64,000 nt of DNA from Marinobacter koreensis (GCF_023156285.1 NZ_JAKZAJ010000001.1:1-64000); one strand, 5' to 3'. Counted from the stretch's first letter, positions 9,202 through 20,289 are shown. Translations and numbers: made by a program. The notes: a model not told the origin generated them from the letters alone.

Positions 9202-10695
9202 ATGAGTAAAGAGATCTTGCTGGTGGTCGAATCCGTCTCGAACGAGAAGGGTGTCGAGAAGGACGTCATTTTTGAAGCGATCGAGCTGGCGCTCGCTACC
9301 GCTGCAAAGAAGCGCTATGAAGACGAAGAAGCCGACATCCGGGTTGCCATTGATCGCCGGACCGGTGAGTACGAGACGTTCCGCCGGTGGCTGGTTGTCG
9401 ACAACGATCAAGTGCCGGCCCTCGGGACGGAGCTGACGCTTCAGGAAGCGGAAGAAATCGACAAGAACCTGAAGCCGGGCGATCTCTACGAAGAGAAGGT
9501 CGAATCCGTCTCCTTCGGTCGCATTGGTGCCCAGGCAGCAAAACAGATCATTTTCCAGAAGGTCCGGGAAGCCGAACGGTCCAAGATCGTGGACAGCTAC
9601 CGGGATCGCGTTGGTGAGCTGGTGTCCGGCACCGTAAAGAAAGTGACCCGCGACAATGTCATCGTCGATCTGGGCAGCAACGCCGAAGCACTGCTGCCCC
9701 GTGAGAACCTGATTCCCCGTGAAACGTTCCGCATGGGCGACCGGGTGCGTTCCCTGCTGCTGGAGATTCGTACGGACCACCGTGGGCCGCAGCTGATTCT
9801 GAGCCGGACCGCGCCACAAATGCTGGTGGAACTGTTCCGCATCGAGGTTCCCGAGATTGCCGAGGAACTGATCGAAATTCGTGGGGCTGCCCGTGACCCG
9901 GGCTCCCGGGCCAAGATTGCGGTCAAAACCAATGATCGCCGTATCGATCCGGTGGGCGCCTGTGTGGGCATGCGTGGTTCCCGTGTTCAGGCTGTGTCCA
10001 ACGAGCTTGGCGGTGAACGTGTCGATATTGTGCTGTGGGACGACAATCCGGCCCAGCTGGTTATCAACGCCATGGCCCCTGCCGAGGTGGCATCCATCGT
10101 GATCGATGAGGATCGGCACACCATGGACGTGGCCGTGGCCGAGGACAACCTGGCCCAGGCCATTGGTCGTAACGGTCAGAACGTGAGGCTGGCTACCGAA
10201 CTGACGGGCTGGACTCTGAATGTCATGACCGAAGAGGAAGCGGGTGAGCGTCAGGAGCAGGAATACAACCGCCTGCTGGAGCGCTTTACTTCGAACCTGG
10301 ATGTCGACGAGGAGTTCGCCGGCGTTCTGATCGAGGAAGGCTTTACCTCACTGGAGGAAGTCGCCTACGTACCCATGGAGGAGATGCTGGCGATTGAAGG
10401 TTTCGACGAAGAGACCGTGACCGAACTCCGGCGCCGGGCAAAGGATGTCCTGTTGAACCAGGCCATCGCAAGCGAGGAGGCACTTGAGGGTTCCGAGCCG
10501 GAGGATGATCTCCTGGAAATGGACGGTATGGATCGCGCTCTGGCATTCAAATTGGCAGGTATGGGTGTTCGCACCATGGAAGACCTGGCTGAGCAGTCGG
10601 TGGACGACCTGCTCGAGATCGAAGGTATGGATGAAGAGCGTGCCGGTCAGTTGATTATGACGGCGCGTGCCCCCTGGTTTGAAGACCAGGCTTAA
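9202..10695 (+). CDS. nusA: Transcription termination/antitermination protein NusA
   Basis: RNA polymerase-binding factor that modulates pausing, intrinsic and Rho termination, and rRNA antitermination. At 497 residues it has the gammaproteobacterial full length. It comprises an N-terminal polymerase-binding domain (1-130), S1 (about 135-200, [22 protein letters not shown]), KH1 and KH2 ([13 protein letters not shown] and [12 protein letters not shown] carry the GxxG loops), and two acidic C-terminal helix-hairpin-helix repeats (about 365-425 and 440-490, [10 protein letters not shown] and [10 protein letters not shown]). Such AR repeats contact the polymerase alpha subunit or N protein in E. 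coli. In E. coli NusA represses its own operon through leader termination, which fits the terminators seen upstream of rimP. Confidence 0.98.
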   Translation: MSKEILLVVESVSNEKGVEKDVIFEAIELALATAAKKRYEDEEADIRVAIDRRTGEYETFRRWLVVDNDQVPALGTELTLQEAEEIDKNLKPGDLYEEKVESVSFGRIGAQAAKQIIFQKVREAERSKIVDSYRDRVGELVSGTVKKVTRDNVIVDLGSNAEALLPRENLIPRETFRMGDRVRSLLLEIRTDHRGPQLILSRTAPQMLVELFRIEVPEIAEELIEIRGAARDPGSRAKIAVKTNDRRIDPVGACVGMRGSRVQAVSNELGGERVDIVLWDDNPAQLVINAMAPAEVASIVIDEDRHTMDVAVAEDNLAQAIGRNGQNVRLATELTGWTLNVMTEEEAGERQEQEYNRLLERFTSNLDVDEEFAGVLIEEGFTSLEEVAYVPMEEMLAIEGFDEETVTELRRRAKDVLLNQAIASEEALEGSEPEDDLLEMDGMDRALAFKLAGMGVRTMEDLAEQSVDDLLEIEGMDEERAGQLIMTARAPWFEDQA

Positions 10696-10713
10696 TTCGG
10701 GAGGAGGACCAGT

Positions 10714-13278
10714 ATGGCTGAAGTGACGGTAAAACAACTGGCCGAGGATGTAGGCGCTCCCGTGGATCGTTTGCTGAAGCAGATCGTTGAAGCAGGACTG
10801 AAAGCCCGCTCCGAAGACGATTCTGTGACCAGCGATGAGAAGCAGCAGTTGCTGACCTATCTGAGAAAAACCCACGGTGAGGCGGATTCAGAACCCCGCA
10901 AGATCACCCTGAAGCGCAAGACCACGACAACTCTCAAGGCCGGTAAGGCCAAGACGGTGAACGTGGAGGTTCGCAAGCGTCGCACGTACATCAAGCGCGC
11001 TGAGTTGCAGCCTGAAGCGGAAGCGCCCAAACCGGAAGAGACGGCTGACGAAGCGGTAATCGCTGAGAGCCCGGCTCCGGCAGCTGAGGAGGCACCGAAG
11101 GTGGCCGCAGAGGCTTCGTCGACGGAGGCCGAGAAGCCTTCCGAGCCTGATGTGGCTGCCAAGACTGAAGCTCCGGCTACCGAAGAGCCGGTCGCCGAGG
11201 CTGCTGAAGCTCCTGTAGAGCCTGCGGTTGCCCCGGAGGACGTGCCCATCCCGCCGCCTGAAAAAGAAGGCAAGGATCGCAAGCCCAAGAAGAAGAAGGA
11301 AAAAGGGCGTGATCGCGGTGAAGAAATCGAAGAGGGCAAGCCGAAGAAGAAGCAGGCTGGTCATCGTGGTCCTCGCAGTCGTCCGGTAGAAGAGCCGGTG
11401 ATTCTGTCGGAGGACGAGGAAGAATCTGCGCCGCGTAAATCGCTGCGTATGAAAAAGAAACCCAAAGAGAAGCGTCATGGCTTCGAGAGGCCGACCAAAC
11501 CAATGGTCAGAGAAGTAGAGATTCCTGAAACGATTACCGTAGGCGATCTTGCACAGCGTATGGCCGTCAAGTCGGCCGACGTTATCAAGACCCTGATGGG
11601 CATGGGCGTGATGGCCACCATCAACCAGGCTCTGGATCAGGAGAGCGCCATTCTGGTGACCGAGGAGCTGGGGCACAAGGCCAAGCCGGTCAGCGAGGAC
11701 GCCTTTGAAGAGGAAGTGCTCAGCGAACTTACCGGCGAATCCGAAGGCCGCGAAAAGATCAAGCGTGCCCCCGTGATCAGCGTCATGGGTCACGTTGACC
11801 ACGGTAAGACCTCTTTGCTGGATTACATTCGCCGCACCAAAGTCGCGTCGGGCGAATCCGGTGGTATCACCCAGCATATCGGTGCCTACCATGTAGAGAC
11901 CGACCACGGCATGGTGTCCTTCCTGGATACCCCGGGCCACGCGGCGTTTACGGCCATGCGTGCGAGGGGTGCTCAGTGTACGGATATCGTTATCCTGGTG
12001 GTGGCCGCTGATGACGGCGTCATGCCGCAGACCAAAGAAGCGGTTGATCATGCTCGCTCTGCGGGCGTGCCGATCGTGGTCGCCATCAACAAGATGGATA
12101 AGGAAGAGGCGGATCCGGACCGGATCAAGAATGAGCTCGCGGGCATGGACGTGATCCCGGAAGACTGGGGTGGAGACACCCAGTTCGTTCCGGTATCGGC
12201 CCATACAGGCCAGGGTATTGATGAGCTGCTCGAAGCGGTATTGCTTCAGGCCGAGATCCTTGAACTGGAAGCGTCCCCGGATGCACCGGCCAAGGGTGTG
12301 GTGGTTGAATCCAGCCTTGAACGTGGTCGTGGCTCCGTCGCCACGGTTCTGGTTCAGAACGGTACCCTGCGTCAGGGCGACATGGTTGTTGCTGGCTCCT
12401 TCTTCGGTAAGGTTCGTGCCATGACCGATGAAGCCGGCAAGCAGGTCAAGGAAGCCGGGCCTTCCATCCCGGTGGAAATCCTGGGTCTGAATGGCACTCC
12501 GGACGCCGGGGATGAATTCTTCGCGGTCGCGGATGAGAAGAAGGCCAAAGAACTGGCCGAATTCCGTCAGACCCGTGAGCGTGAGCAGCGTCTGCAGCGC
12601 CAGCAGGCTGCCAAGCTGGAGAACATGTTCGAGAACATGGGCAAGGACGAGGTCAAGAACCTCAATGTGGTTCTGAAGACCGACGTTCGTGGTTCCCTGG
12701 AGGCCATCACCAAGGCGCTGCTCGATCTGGGCAACGACGAGGTGCAGGTCAAGATCGTGTCCTCCGGTGTCGGTGGTATCGCCGAGACCGACGTCAGTCT
12801 GGCTGCAGCGACCAATGCCGTCATTTTCGGTTTCAACGTTCGTGCCGACTCGGCTGCCAAGCGCCTGGTCGAGCAGGAAGGCCTGGATCTGCGGTACTAC
12901 AGCATCATCTACAACCTGATCGATGACGTGAAAGCTGCCCTGACCGGTATGCTGGCGCCGGAGTTCCGTGAGGACATCGTCGGTATCGCCGAGGTTCGTG
13001 ATACCTTCCGCTCGCCGAAGTTCGGCCAGGTTGCCGGCTGTATGGTGGTCGAAGGCACGGTCTTCCGTAACAAGCCGATTCGGGTACTTCGGGACAACGT
13101 CGTGATCTTTGAAGGTGAGCTGGAGTCCCTGCGCCGCTTCAAGGACGACGTCCAGGAAGTCCGCAACGGCATGGAATGCGGTATCGGTGTTAAGGGATAC
13201 GATGTAAAAGTCGGCGACCAGATCGAGGTCTTCGACCGCGTCAAGGTTGAGCGCAAGCTCGAATCAACGGGGGCCTGA
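10714..13278 (+). CDS. infB: Translation initiation factor IF-2
   Basis: GTPase that brings fMet-tRNA to the 30S subunit and promotes subunit joining. The 854 residues are arranged as an IF2N domain (1-50), a long charged Ala/Pro/Glu and Lys-rich linker (about 90-260), a second IF2N-like domain (about 270-320), the G domain, and beta-barrel domains with the C-terminal fMet-tRNA-binding region. G-motifs are GHVDHGKTS (G1), [10 protein letters not shown] (G3) and [10 protein letters not shown] (G4). Internal starts (IF2-beta type) are known in E. coli but not assessed here. The TGA shares its last base with the rbfA ATG (TGATG), so coupling is likely. Confidence 0.98.
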   Translation: MAEVTVKQLAEDVGAPVDRLLKQIVEAGLKARSEDDSVTSDEKQQLLTYLRKTHGEADSEPRKITLKRKTTTTLKAGKAKTVNVEVRKRRTYIKRAELQPEAEAPKPEETADEAVIAESPAPAAEEAPKVAAEASSTEAEKPSEPDVAAKTEAPATEEPVAEAAEAPVEPAVAPEDVPIPPPEKEGKDRKPKKKKEKGRDRGEEIEEGKPKKKQAGHRGPRSRPVEEPVILSEDEEESAPRKSLRMKKKPKEKRHGFERPTKPMVREVEIPETITVGDLAQRMAVKSADVIKTLMGMGVMATINQALDQESAILVTEELGHKAKPVSEDAFEEEVLSELTGESEGREKIKRAPVISVMGHVDHGKTSLLDYIRRTKVASGESGGITQHIGAYHVETDHGMVSFLDTPGHAAFTAMRARGAQCTDIVILVVAADDGVMPQTKEAVDHARSAGVPIVVAINKMDKEEADPDRIKNELAGMDVIPEDWGGDTQFVPVSAHTGQGIDELLEAVLLQAEILELEASPDAPAKGVVVESSLERGRGSVATVLVQNGTLRQGDMVVAGSFFGKVRAMTDEAGKQVKEAGPSIPVEILGLNGTPDAGDEFFAVADEKKAKELAEFRQTREREQRLQRQQAAKLENMFENMGKDEVKNLNVVLKTDVRGSLEAITKALLDLGNDEVQVKIVSSGVGGIAETDVSLAAATNAVIFGFNVRADSAAKRLVEQEGLDLRYYSIIYNLIDDVKAALTGMLAPEFREDIVGIAEVRDTFRSPKFGQVAGCMVVEGTVFRNKPIRVLRDNVVIFEGELESLRRFKDDVQEVRNGMECGIGVKGYDVKVGDQIEVFDRVKVERKLESTGA

Positions 13279-13709
13279 TGGCACGCGAGTTCAGTCGTGT
13301 AGATCGCATTGGCGATCAGATGCAGCGGGAGCTGGCCCAGCTCATCCAGCGGGAAGTCAAAGACCCGCGGGTGGGTATGGTGACGGTCAATGACGTGAAA
13401 GTCAGTCGTGACCTGGGCTATGCCGACATTTACGTGTCGCTGTTGTCGACCGAAGAGTTGACCGAGGAATCCCCGGAAGTGAAGGAATCGCTGGCCGTGC
13501 TGAACAAGGCGGCTGGCTTCCTGCGCGGTCAGGTGGGGCGCGCCATGAAACTCCGCGTGGTTCCCCATCTGCGCTTTCACTTCGATACCCTGTTGGGGCA
13601 GAGTCGGAAAATGGATCGGCTTATTCGTGAAGCGGTGGGCGAAAAGCCGGCCGTGCCACGGGATGACAACGACGATCCGGTATCGGGTAATCCGGAGCGC
13701 GACGCTTGA
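13278..13709 (+). CDS. rbfA: 30S ribosome-binding factor RbfA
   Basis: Cold-associated assembly factor that binds the 16S rRNA 5' region during 30S maturation. The protein is a single KH-type domain of about 115 residues ([46 protein letters not shown]) plus a short acidic/basic tail, 143 residues in total. The start overlaps the infB stop by one base, and the end overlaps the truB TTG start by four bases (TTGA). Confidence 0.97.
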   Translation: MAREFSRVDRIGDQMQRELAQLIQREVKDPRVGMVTVNDVKVSRDLGYADIYVSLLSTEELTEESPEVKESLAVLNKAAGFLRGQVGRAMKLRVVPHLRFHFDTLLGQSRKMDRLIREAVGEKPAVPRDDNDDPVSGNPERDA

Positions 13710-14632
13710 GCCGGAGACGTAAGGGACGGGACGTCAATGGCATCCTGGTGATTGATAAGCCCCAGGGTGTTACGTCCAACGGTATTCTGCAGCAGGTCAA
13801 GCGTCTATACGGGGCCGCCAAAGCCGGTCACACAGGCGCCCTGGATCCGCTCGCGACCGGGGTGTTGCCACTGTGCTTTGGCGAGGCGACCAAGTTCTCC
13901 CAGATGATGCTGGACAGCGACAAGGCCTATGTCACCACGGCACGACTGGGTGTCCGTACCGAGACCGGTGACAGTGAGGGCGGGGTCGTCGAAGAAAAAC
14001 CTGTACCTCCACTGACGAAAGAAGCGGTGGAAGAGGTGCTGGACCGGTTTCGCGGTGACATTGCCCAGGTCCCTTCCATGTATTCGGCCCTCAAGCACAA
14101 GGGGCGTCCACTCTACGAATACGCCCGGGAGGGTATCGAAGTGGAGCGCCCTGCAAGGCCGGTGACCATTCATGAACTTACCCTGCTTGAGCTGCGGGAT
14201 CAGGAAATGGATCTCGCGGTCAGTTGCACCAAGGGTACGTATATTCGCTCACTCGTCGAAGACATCGGCGAAGCGCTCGGCTGTGGCGCTCATGTGAGCG
14301 CCCTGCGCCGGACCATGGCATCCGGCTACACCCTGTCGAATGCCCATATTGTCAGTGATCTGGAAGCCATGAGGGAACGAGGCGAAAGTCTCGACGGCCT
14401 GCTTCTTGCACCCGACAGTGCGCTCTCGATGTTTCCGGAAACCCGTCTGGGCGGGTCACCACTGGTGTCGATATTGAACGGCCAACAAGTTAGAATAGAA
14501 GGTCAAGTCGACAAGGGTTTCGTTCGCATTTACGGTGATCGGGGCTTTGTCGGGTTGGCGGAAGCTTTTCCGGACGGCGAGCAAACGGTTCTCGTGCCTC
14601 GTCGGCTGGTAAAAGGCAGCGCCGGACGATAG
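13706..14632 (+). CDS. truB: tRNA pseudouridine(55) synthase TruB
   Basis: Makes pseudouridine-55 in the T-loop of tRNAs and has a chaperone role in tRNA folding. The catalytic Asp is in [17 protein letters not shown] near residue 48. Further family motifs are [18 protein letters not shown]-like ([21 protein letters not shown]) and [10 protein letters not shown]. The C-terminal extension (about 250-308) matches the TruB_C domain of gammaproteobacteria. The likely start is the TTG at 13706 overlapping the rbfA stop, giving [20 protein letters not shown]; 308 residues. Confidence 0.97.
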   Translation: MSRRRKGRDVNGILVIDKPQGVTSNGILQQVKRLYGAAKAGHTGALDPLATGVLPLCFGEATKFSQMMLDSDKAYVTTARLGVRTETGDSEGGVVEEKPVPPLTKEAVEEVLDRFRGDIAQVPSMYSALKHKGRPLYEYAREGIEVERPARPVTIHELTLLELRDQEMDLAVSCTKGTYIRSLVEDIGEALGCGAHVSALRRTMASGYTLSNAHIVSDLEAMRERGESLDGLLLAPDSALSMFPETRLGGSPLVSILNGQQVRIEGQVDKGFVRIYGDRGFVGLAEAFPDGEQTVLVPRRLVKGSAGR

Positions 14633-14710
14633 TCAAGGTGCTGTTTAGCCGGGCTGTAGAGATGCGCGGTTCGGCCGGATTTACAAGCATCGCAACCAAT
14701 GAGGTGAAAT

Positions 14711-14980
14711 ATGGCACTTTCTGCCAATGAAAAAGCACAGATCGTTAAGGATTTTCAGCAAGGCGATGGCGATACCGGTTCCCCTGAAGTTCAGGTGGCA
14801 CTGCTGAGCGCCAACATCGACAAGCTGCAGGATCACTTCAAGGCCAACAAGCAGGATCACCATTCCCGCCGTGGCCTGATCCGGATGGTAAACCAGCGTC
14901 GTAAGCTGCTGGACTACCTCAAGCGCAAGAACGCTGACCGTTACCTGGACCTGATCCAGCGTCTGGGCCTGCGTCGCTAA
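14711..14980 (+). CDS. rpsO: 30S ribosomal protein S15
   Basis: Primary-binding small-subunit protein (89 residues, invariant family length) that contacts the central domain of 16S rRNA and bridge B4. The sequence carries the typical [18 protein letters not shown] and LIQRLGLRR motifs. GAGGTGAAAT precedes the ATG. In E. coli S15 represses its own translation via a leader pseudoknot; the 78 bases before this gene are long enough for such a structure but I could not establish one. A terminator-like hairpin follows at 15029. Confidence 0.99.
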   Translation: MALSANEKAQIVKDFQQGDGDTGSPEVQVALLSANIDKLQDHFKANKQDHHSRRGLIRMVNQRRKLLDYLKRKNADRYLDLIQRLGLRR

Positions 14981-15028
14981 TCCGGTCTTTACGACCTGGG
15001 GCCTGTTTCCGGTGCGGAAGCAGGCCAT

Positions 15029-15062
15029 CAACCGGCAACCCTCGGGGGCCGGTTGAGCTTTT
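15029..15062 (+). terminator. Hairpin terminator after rpsO
   Basis: CAACCGGC (15029-15036) pairs with GCCGGTTG (15048-15055), then AGCTTTT. The U-tract is short, so partial read-through into pnp is plausible. Confidence 0.6.
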
Positions 15063-15143
15063 CCCCGCACCCTTGAAAATCTGCAGCTGATTTGTCGGTG
15101 ATTTCCAGGGTTCCCTGTCGTAACCGAAAGCCGAAATTGATAG

Positions 15144-15210
15144 CAGGTTGTTGAAAAGCCCCGGCCCGTTTCTGGTGCCATTGTCATCCCAGGGTTTTTG
15201 CAACAGCCTG
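15144..15210 (+). promoter_or_regulatory. Long imperfect hairpin in the pnp leader, candidate RNase III site
   Basis: CAGGTTGTTGAAAAGCCC (15144-15161) is nearly complementary to 15192-15210 (about 17 pairs with one wobble, one bulge and one mismatch) across a 30-base loop. In E. coli the pnp leader carries a long stem cut by RNase III, after which PNPase degrades its own message. This hairpin lies about 110 bases before the pnp start, and the same role is proposed by analogy. The rest of the 342-base rpsO-pnp gap holds the rpsO terminator and no reading frame I can support. Confidence 0.45.
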
Positions 15211-15322
15211 TTAGCTTTCAGACGGGTTGCCTGCCGATATCCCAAGAATCCTGCAGCTCTCAGTGTTTTCCGGATGAACCGGAAAGCACGTTGTTTATTT
15301 GACATATTCGCAGGAGTTTTTC

Positions 15323-17443
15323 GTGGAATTGAAACCTGTTACGAAAACATTTGAGCTGGGCGACAAGACCGTCACCCTTGAGACCGGTCGCATTGCGCGT
15401 CAAGCCACGGGTGCCGTTCTGGTCACCATCGATGACGTATCCGTGCTGGGTACCGTCGTTGGCGCCAAGGAACCGAAGCCGGGCCAGGGCTTTTTCCCGC
15501 TGACCGTTAACTACACCGAGAAGACCTATGCCGTGGGCAAGATCCCGGGTGGCTTCTTCAAGCGCGAAGGTCGTCCTTCTGAGAAGGAAACCCTGACCAG
15601 TCGCCTGATCGACCGCCCGATTCGTCCGCTGTTCCCGAATGGCTACATGAACGAGGTTCAGGTCGTGCTGACGGTAATGTCGGCCAACAAGACCCAGGAC
15701 CCGGATATTGCCGCGATGCTGGCAGCGTCTGCCGCGTTGGCCATTTCCGGTATTCCGTTCGATGGCCCGATCGGTGCGTCACGCGTTGGCTTCACCGATG
15801 AGCGCGGCTACTTCCTCAACCCGACCTTCCAGGAACTCGAGACCTCTCAGCTGGATATGGTTGTGGCCGGTACCGAAGATGCGGTTCTGATGGTTGAGTC
15901 CGAAGCCAAGGGCCTCACCGAGGACCAGATGCTGGGTGCGGTGCTGTTCGCCCACCAGCAGATGCAGACTGCGGTTACCGCTATCAAGGAATTTGCGGCA
16001 GAGCATGGCAAGCCGCGTTGGGAGTGGCAGCCTGAGACGGAAAATACCGAACTGCTGAACCTGATCAAGGGTGAGTTCGCCGGTGCCATCGAGGAAGCCT
16101 ATAGCATCCGTGACAAGATGGCCCGCTACACTCGTCTGGGTGAGATCAAGTCAGCCGCCGTCGAGAAATTTGCCGGTGAAGAGGAAGGCCAGCCTTCCGA
16201 GGAAGAGGTCAAGAAGTACTTCGGCAAGATCGAGAAGACCGTGGTTCGCCAGCAGGTTCTCGATGGCAAGCCGCGTATCGACGGACGTGACCACAAGACC
16301 GTTCGTCCGATCGAGATCGAAGTAGGCGTCCTGCCCAGCACCCACGGTTCTGCCCTGTTTACCCGTGGCGAGACCCAGGCCATTGTGACTGCTACTCTGG
16401 GCACTGCCCGTGACATGCAGATCATCGATGCCCTCGAGGGTGAGCGCAAGGATCCGTTCCTGTTCCACTACAACTTCCCTCCGTATTCGGTCGGTGAAGC
16501 CGGTCGGATGGGCAGCCCGGGTCGTCGCGAGATCGGTCACGGTCGTCTGGCCAAGCGTGGTGTTGCCGCGGTCATGCCGACGATTGAAGAATTCCCCTAC
16601 ACCATCCGTGCGGTTTCCGAGATCACCGAATCCAACGGTTCCAGCTCCATGGCATCGGTGTGTGGTTCCAGCCTGGCGCTGATGGACGCGGGCGTGCCCC
16701 TCAAGGCGCCGGTGGCCGGTATTGCCATGGGCCTGGTCAAGGAAGGCGACAAGTTTGCTGTTCTGACCGACATTCTGGGTGATGAAGATCACCTCGGCGA
16801 TATGGACTTCAAGGTTGCCGGTACCAAAGACGGTGTCACCGCTCTGCAGATGGACATCAAGATCAACGGCATTACCGACGAGATCATGGAACTCGCCCTG
16901 GAGCAGGCCCACGAAGCGCGCCTGCACATTCTGGGTGAGATGAACAAGGTGATCGCCGAGTCGCGTCCGGAACTGTCCTCACGCGCGCCGAGCATTACGA
17001 CCATCAAGATTCATCCGGACAAGATCCGTGACGTCATCGGTAAGGGTGGTTCCACCATTCGCGCCATCTGTGACGAGACCGGAGCCTCCATCGATCTCGA
17101 CGACGATGGCAATGTGAAGATCTATGCCGATAACCAGGAAGCCGCTCAGGCTGCGGTAAACCGCGTCAAGGAAATCACGGCGGAGATCGAGGTCGGCGCT
17201 ATCTACAAGGGTCGCGTTGAGCGCATCGTTGATTTCGGTGCTTTCGTGAACATCCTGCCTGGCAAGGATGGTCTTGTGCACATTTCCCAGATTTCAGATC
17301 GTCGGATCGAGAACGTCATTGACGAGCTCAGCGAAGGTCAGGAAGTGCTGGTGAAAGTGCTGGATGTCGATAACCGTGGTCGCGTCAAGCTGTCCATGAA
17401 GGAAGTCAAGGAAGGCGAGCAGCCGACCGACTTTTCTGAGTGA
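15323..17443 (+). CDS. pnp: Polyribonucleotide nucleotidyltransferase (PNPase)
   Basis: 3'-5' phosphorolytic exoribonuclease of the RNA degradosome. Two RNase PH-like domains (about 5-220 and 305-545) flank an alpha-helical domain, followed by KH ([20 protein letters not shown] near 560) and S1 ([22 protein letters not shown] near 625). Catalytic-site motifs [22 protein letters not shown] and [19 protein letters not shown] are intact. I use the GTG at 15323 because CAGGAG lies 6 bases before it and the protein then starts [13 protein letters not shown] as in relatives; the frame's TTG at 15299 adds 8 residues. The length is 706 residues. Confidence 0.97.
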   Translation: MELKPVTKTFELGDKTVTLETGRIARQATGAVLVTIDDVSVLGTVVGAKEPKPGQGFFPLTVNYTEKTYAVGKIPGGFFKREGRPSEKETLTSRLIDRPIRPLFPNGYMNEVQVVLTVMSANKTQDPDIAAMLAASAALAISGIPFDGPIGASRVGFTDERGYFLNPTFQELETSQLDMVVAGTEDAVLMVESEAKGLTEDQMLGAVLFAHQQMQTAVTAIKEFAAEHGKPRWEWQPETENTELLNLIKGEFAGAIEEAYSIRDKMARYTRLGEIKSAAVEKFAGEEEGQPSEEEVKKYFGKIEKTVVRQQVLDGKPRIDGRDHKTVRPIEIEVGVLPSTHGSALFTRGETQAIVTATLGTARDMQIIDALEGERKDPFLFHYNFPPYSVGEAGRMGSPGRREIGHGRLAKRGVAAVMPTIEEFPYTIRAVSEITESNGSSSMASVCGSSLALMDAGVPLKAPVAGIAMGLVKEGDKFAVLTDILGDEDHLGDMDFKVAGTKDGVTALQMDIKINGITDEIMELALEQAHEARLHILGEMNKVIAESRPELSSRAPSITTIKIHPDKIRDVIGKGGSTIRAICDETGASIDLDDDGNVKIYADNQEAAQAAVNRVKEITAEIEVGAIYKGRVERIVDFGAFVNILPGKDGLVHISQISDRRIENVIDELSEGQEVLVKVLDVDNRGRVKLSMKEVKEGEQPTDFSE

Positions 17444-17480
17444 GCCCTGTGGCCGGTCGGTGACCGGCCCTGGCATTGAA

Positions 17481-17508
17481 AAACCCGCCAATTTGGCGGG
17501 TTTTTTCG
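17481..17508. terminator. Bidirectional terminator between pnp and the convergent hydrolase gene
   Basis: AAACCCGCC (17481-17489) pairs with GGCGGGTTT (17495-17503) with flanking A- and T-runs. It ends pnp (+) and the hydrolase (-), whose stop is at 17511. Confidence 0.93.
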
Positions 17509-17510
17509 TT

Positions 17511-18395
17511 TCAGTCTCCGGTCTTTTCGAGAAACTCCAGAAGCGCCTGTTTGTAGGCCGGTATCACAAAAGTTGATGCGTGAGGCGTATCGGTTCGGAG
17601 AAATTCTTTGGGCTCCTTTGCTGCCTGGTAAAGTGCCAGACCGTCATGGAACGGGATAATCCCGTCTCGTACGCTGTGAATGATCATGACCGGCACGGGA
17701 CTTATGTCGCCGATGCGGTCCACCCCTTCATAATCGTCCGGTATGGTCCAGCTCAGGGGGATCTGGAACGGCCAGGTCAGCCAGAAACTGCCCAGCTTCT
17801 CGCGGGCGATGGCCCGGAATCCCGCAAAGGTGCTGTCGAAAATGGCACCTGAGAGGGGCGGCTGTTCGCCCCGCGTTTGCCATTCGCTGGCCAGCGCGAT
17901 GCCAAGCCCGCCGCCAAGGCTTTGCCCGAGGAGAAACAGGGGGCCTTGTTGTGCTGGGGGATAGGTCGCCAGCCACCGCATTCCCACTTCCACGTCGTGC
18001 AATGAACCCTCCAGGTCAGGTGAACCCGTGGATTCTCCGTAACCCCGATAGTCGATCGTAAAAACGTTATAGCCCTCGGGGGGGAGCCAGGCCACGTTGA
18101 AGATGTGGCTGCTGATGTTCTGGGCGTTGCCGTGCAGGTAGTAGATCGTGCCTTTGGGGGCTGACCCTTTGGTCTGGGCCGGAAGCCACCATCCATGCAG
18201 GGTTTCGCCATCGGCGGTGTCGAGATAGATGTCCTGGTAGTCCAGGTTGAGGCGGTCCGGGGTAACGTAGGTGACCTTGTCCGGATAGAAAAATACGCTG
18301 CTGCAGCCGCTTTGACTGATGGCGGCCGCAACCAGTGTGATTGTGATGAGCAGTCGGCGAACGATCAGAAATAGAGATGAAGCCCGGCTTGCCAT
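17511..18395 (-). CDS. Alpha/beta-hydrolase, probable lipoprotein
   Basis: A 294-residue serine hydrolase of the BEM46/YfhR-like group; substrate unknown. The N-terminus has a hydrophobic stretch (about 8-25) ending in ISQSGC, a lipobox-like site with Cys near residue 31, so it is probably a lipid-anchored envelope protein. The fold signatures are YLHGNAQN (oxyanion HGN), the nucleophile elbow GQSLGGG (Ser near 159), the Asp in HSVRDGIIP and the His in DTPHAST near 273, a complete triad. The start overlaps the 3' end of the upstream DUF4105 gene by 31 bases, so they are likely co-translated. Confidence 0.85.
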   Translation of the reverse strand: MASRASSLFLIVRRLLITITLVAAAISQSGCSSVFFYPDKVTYVTPDRLNLDYQDIYLDTADGETLHGWWLPAQTKGSAPKGTIYYLHGNAQNISSHIFNVAWLPPEGYNVFTIDYRGYGESTGSPDLEGSLHDVEVGMRWLATYPPAQQGPLFLLGQSLGGGLGIALASEWQTRGEQPPLSGAIFDSTFAGFRAIAREKLGSFWLTWPFQIPLSWTIPDDYEGVDRIGDISPVPVMIIHSVRDGIIPFHDGLALYQAAKEPKEFLRTDTPHASTFVIPAYKQALLEFLEKTGD

Positions 18396-20233
18396 GTGCT
18401 CTGGTACCTGTCGTAGTGTCTTTCCCGGTTGAACTGGCCATACAGGCTGATGTCCCGGGACACATGCCAGGAGGCACGTGTGTACAGTTCATCCTGCCGG
18501 TGCTGGCTGCTTACAATCCAGGCTTTGGATCGAACGCCGAGCATGGTGCTCAAACGGGTCCCTTGATGGATGAGGCCGAGATCGGCTCCCGGCGCGAAAT
18601 CGTATCCGCGCTTCAGGTCATCATCCACTTCCAGATCTGCGGTGCCCATGGCATAGCCCTGTAGCCAGGGGCCGAGCCGCCAGCTACCGCCGGCGCCGCC
18701 ATCGAGATAGGGCGATAACACCCGCTTGTCGACGGTTTCCGTTCGCCGTGCGCCGACGCCCACCTGCCAGGACAACGGGGAGAAGAACTGGTTGCGGGGG
18801 CTCAGGGATCGGATTTCGACTGCCGTCAGCTGCTCCAGCTGGAGTTCGTCGTTATCAGTGTAAAGACGGGCGTCCAGACGAAGAAACTGGAGCTGCGCGC
18901 CGGGTCGATATCCTTCCGGCGGGTCCAGCAGGTCGTGATAGGCCGGCCGTACCGTCAGTTGGGTAAAATTCCGGTCGTCGAGTCGACCTCCACCCAGGCT
19001 GAGCCGGAAAGTATCGTGGCCCTGGTCGTCCCGGACCTCCGGCTCCGGGGGGCTCGGGATCGGATCGACATCCTGGATCTGGCTGCGGGCTACCAGGAGA
19101 TTGCGCGACAAAGGTGCTGAATAGTCTCTGGGCCACGCTTCCTCGGTGCTCTGATAGCGCACGTAGTCGTAGGTGGCGTCGAGCACGTGGGCCCGCGCCT
19201 CATCGCTGAGGGCCGTCAGTTCGGGACCATCGGGTTTTACATAGCCATTGGCGATAGCGGCGGCAAGCGTCTGCTGATCGTCGGGAAGAGTAGAGACTTC
19301 ATAGCTCACCGTCGTGCTCGCCGATGGCCGGTAATAGACCTGCTTGACCAGATTCTTGTCGACGACCCAGCGGACCGTATCGGACGGAATGGCGTGGGTG
19401 GTCACCTTGTCCAGCAGGTTGGTGCCTGGCCTTGCCACATCAATGAGTGCAAGGAGGCGGTAGGCGCAGTTTTCGTCGAAAAAGTAGTAATCGAAATTCT
19501 TGTCCTCGACTTCCCAGGCGTGGGCAAGAAGGCGGTCTACCTCTTCGTCGGTGAGATTGAGTCGGTATTCCCACAGATCCCGGTTTTCGATGTCTGAGTA
19601 GAGTTTGACCTTTTCATAGTAGGGCTGGACGGTGGTGATCCCCGGATAACCGCCGAAGATGCCCCGATAGGCAAACATCAGCTCGTTGTCCCTTGCGCCG
19701 GCATCGGCGGCGTAGGAAATGGTGTTGGCGAGCAAAAGATTGGTGTGTTCATCATCGCCTGGCGGATCGAGCCGCAGGAAAGTGTGGCCAAACATGGATG
19801 ACGGACTGTTCAGATAGGAGGCCGCGAACACCAGGGTCACGGTTTCTGTGTTCAGCTTTGACCGCCAGGCATCGTACGCGGGACAGGAAACCTTGGTCCG
19901 GGGCAGTTTGAGGGTCTTGCGAAGCCACGCATCCCGGGCCGGAAAACGGCACCGAGCGTGCTTGTCGCCTCCGCCCGGTTTCTGGATGGCAGTCAATGTG
20001 GCTTCGAGCTCCGCCTCTGGCGAATGTTTTCCGTTTTGACTGAGGAAAAACGCGGGATCATCAGCCTGGCTGGTATACCCGTCTCCGAATGTATCAGGCC
20101 TGTAATTGCCAAGGGTAAGCCAGACGGGATCTTTCGACAGTGTTTTCAGGTTGGGGTGTTCGGCGGCCTGGAGTTGAACGCTGAACAAGAGCCACAGCAA
20201 GGCGTGCCCGGTACGACGGAGGGTAGTGCCCAT
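18365..20233 (-). CDS. DUF4105 (Lnb-type N-terminal periplasmic domain) envelope protein
   Basis: A large secreted or outer-membrane-associated protein of unknown function. From the ATG at 20233 it is 622 residues with a signal peptide (MGTTLRRTGHALLWLLFSVQLQA, given as residues 1-23 approximately). A longer start at 20296 would begin inside a hairpin; no clear ribosome-binding site settles it. The central part has the DUF4105 features SSMFGHTFLRLDPP, IFGGYPGITTVQPYYEK and YYFFDENCAYRLLALID, a His/Cys-containing core. The last third (from about residue 400) is rich in alternating short strands (LRLDARLYTDND, RRTETVDKRVLSPYL) and ends in the aromatic WQAGLHLYF, suggesting a small beta-barrel. 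Recognition of the family is fairly sure; the function is not known. Confidence 0.75.
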   Translation of the reverse strand: MGTTLRRTGHALLWLLFSVQLQAAEHPNLKTLSKDPVWLTLGNYRPDTFGDGYTSQADDPAFFLSQNGKHSPEAELEATLTAIQKPGGGDKHARCRFPARDAWLRKTLKLPRTKVSCPAYDAWRSKLNTETVTLVFAASYLNSPSSMFGHTFLRLDPPGDDEHTNLLLANTISYAADAGARDNELMFAYRGIFGGYPGITTVQPYYEKVKLYSDIENRDLWEYRLNLTDEEVDRLLAHAWEVEDKNFDYYFFDENCAYRLLALIDVARPGTNLLDKVTTHAIPSDTVRWVVDKNLVKQVYYRPSASTTVSYEVSTLPDDQQTLAAAIANGYVKPDGPELTALSDEARAHVLDATYDYVRYQSTEEAWPRDYSAPLSRNLLVARSQIQDVDPIPSPPEPEVRDDQGHDTFRLSLGGGRLDDRNFTQLTVRPAYHDLLDPPEGYRPGAQLQFLRLDARLYTDNDELQLEQLTAVEIRSLSPRNQFFSPLSWQVGVGARRTETVDKRVLSPYLDGGAGGSWRLGPWLQGYAMGTADLEVDDDLKRGYDFAPGADLGLIHQGTRLSTMLGVRSKAWIVSSQHRQDELYTRASWHVSRDISLYGQFNRERHYDRYQSTWQAGLHLYF

Positions 20234-20271
20234 GGGAAATGATCTATCCGGCCTGGTAAAGAGAGTGATGA

Positions 20272-20289
20272 GGCGCCATCCATGGCGCC
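20272..20289 (-). terminator. Short perfect-arm hairpin after the DUF3015 gene
   Basis: GGCGCCAT and ATGGCGCC are separated by two bases. On the minus strand it is followed by TCATCACTCTCTTT, not a good U-tract, so it may stabilise mRNA rather than terminate. Its apex (CATGGATG on the minus strand) recalls the apical motif of the repeat elements at 37854 and 49588. Confidence 0.4.
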
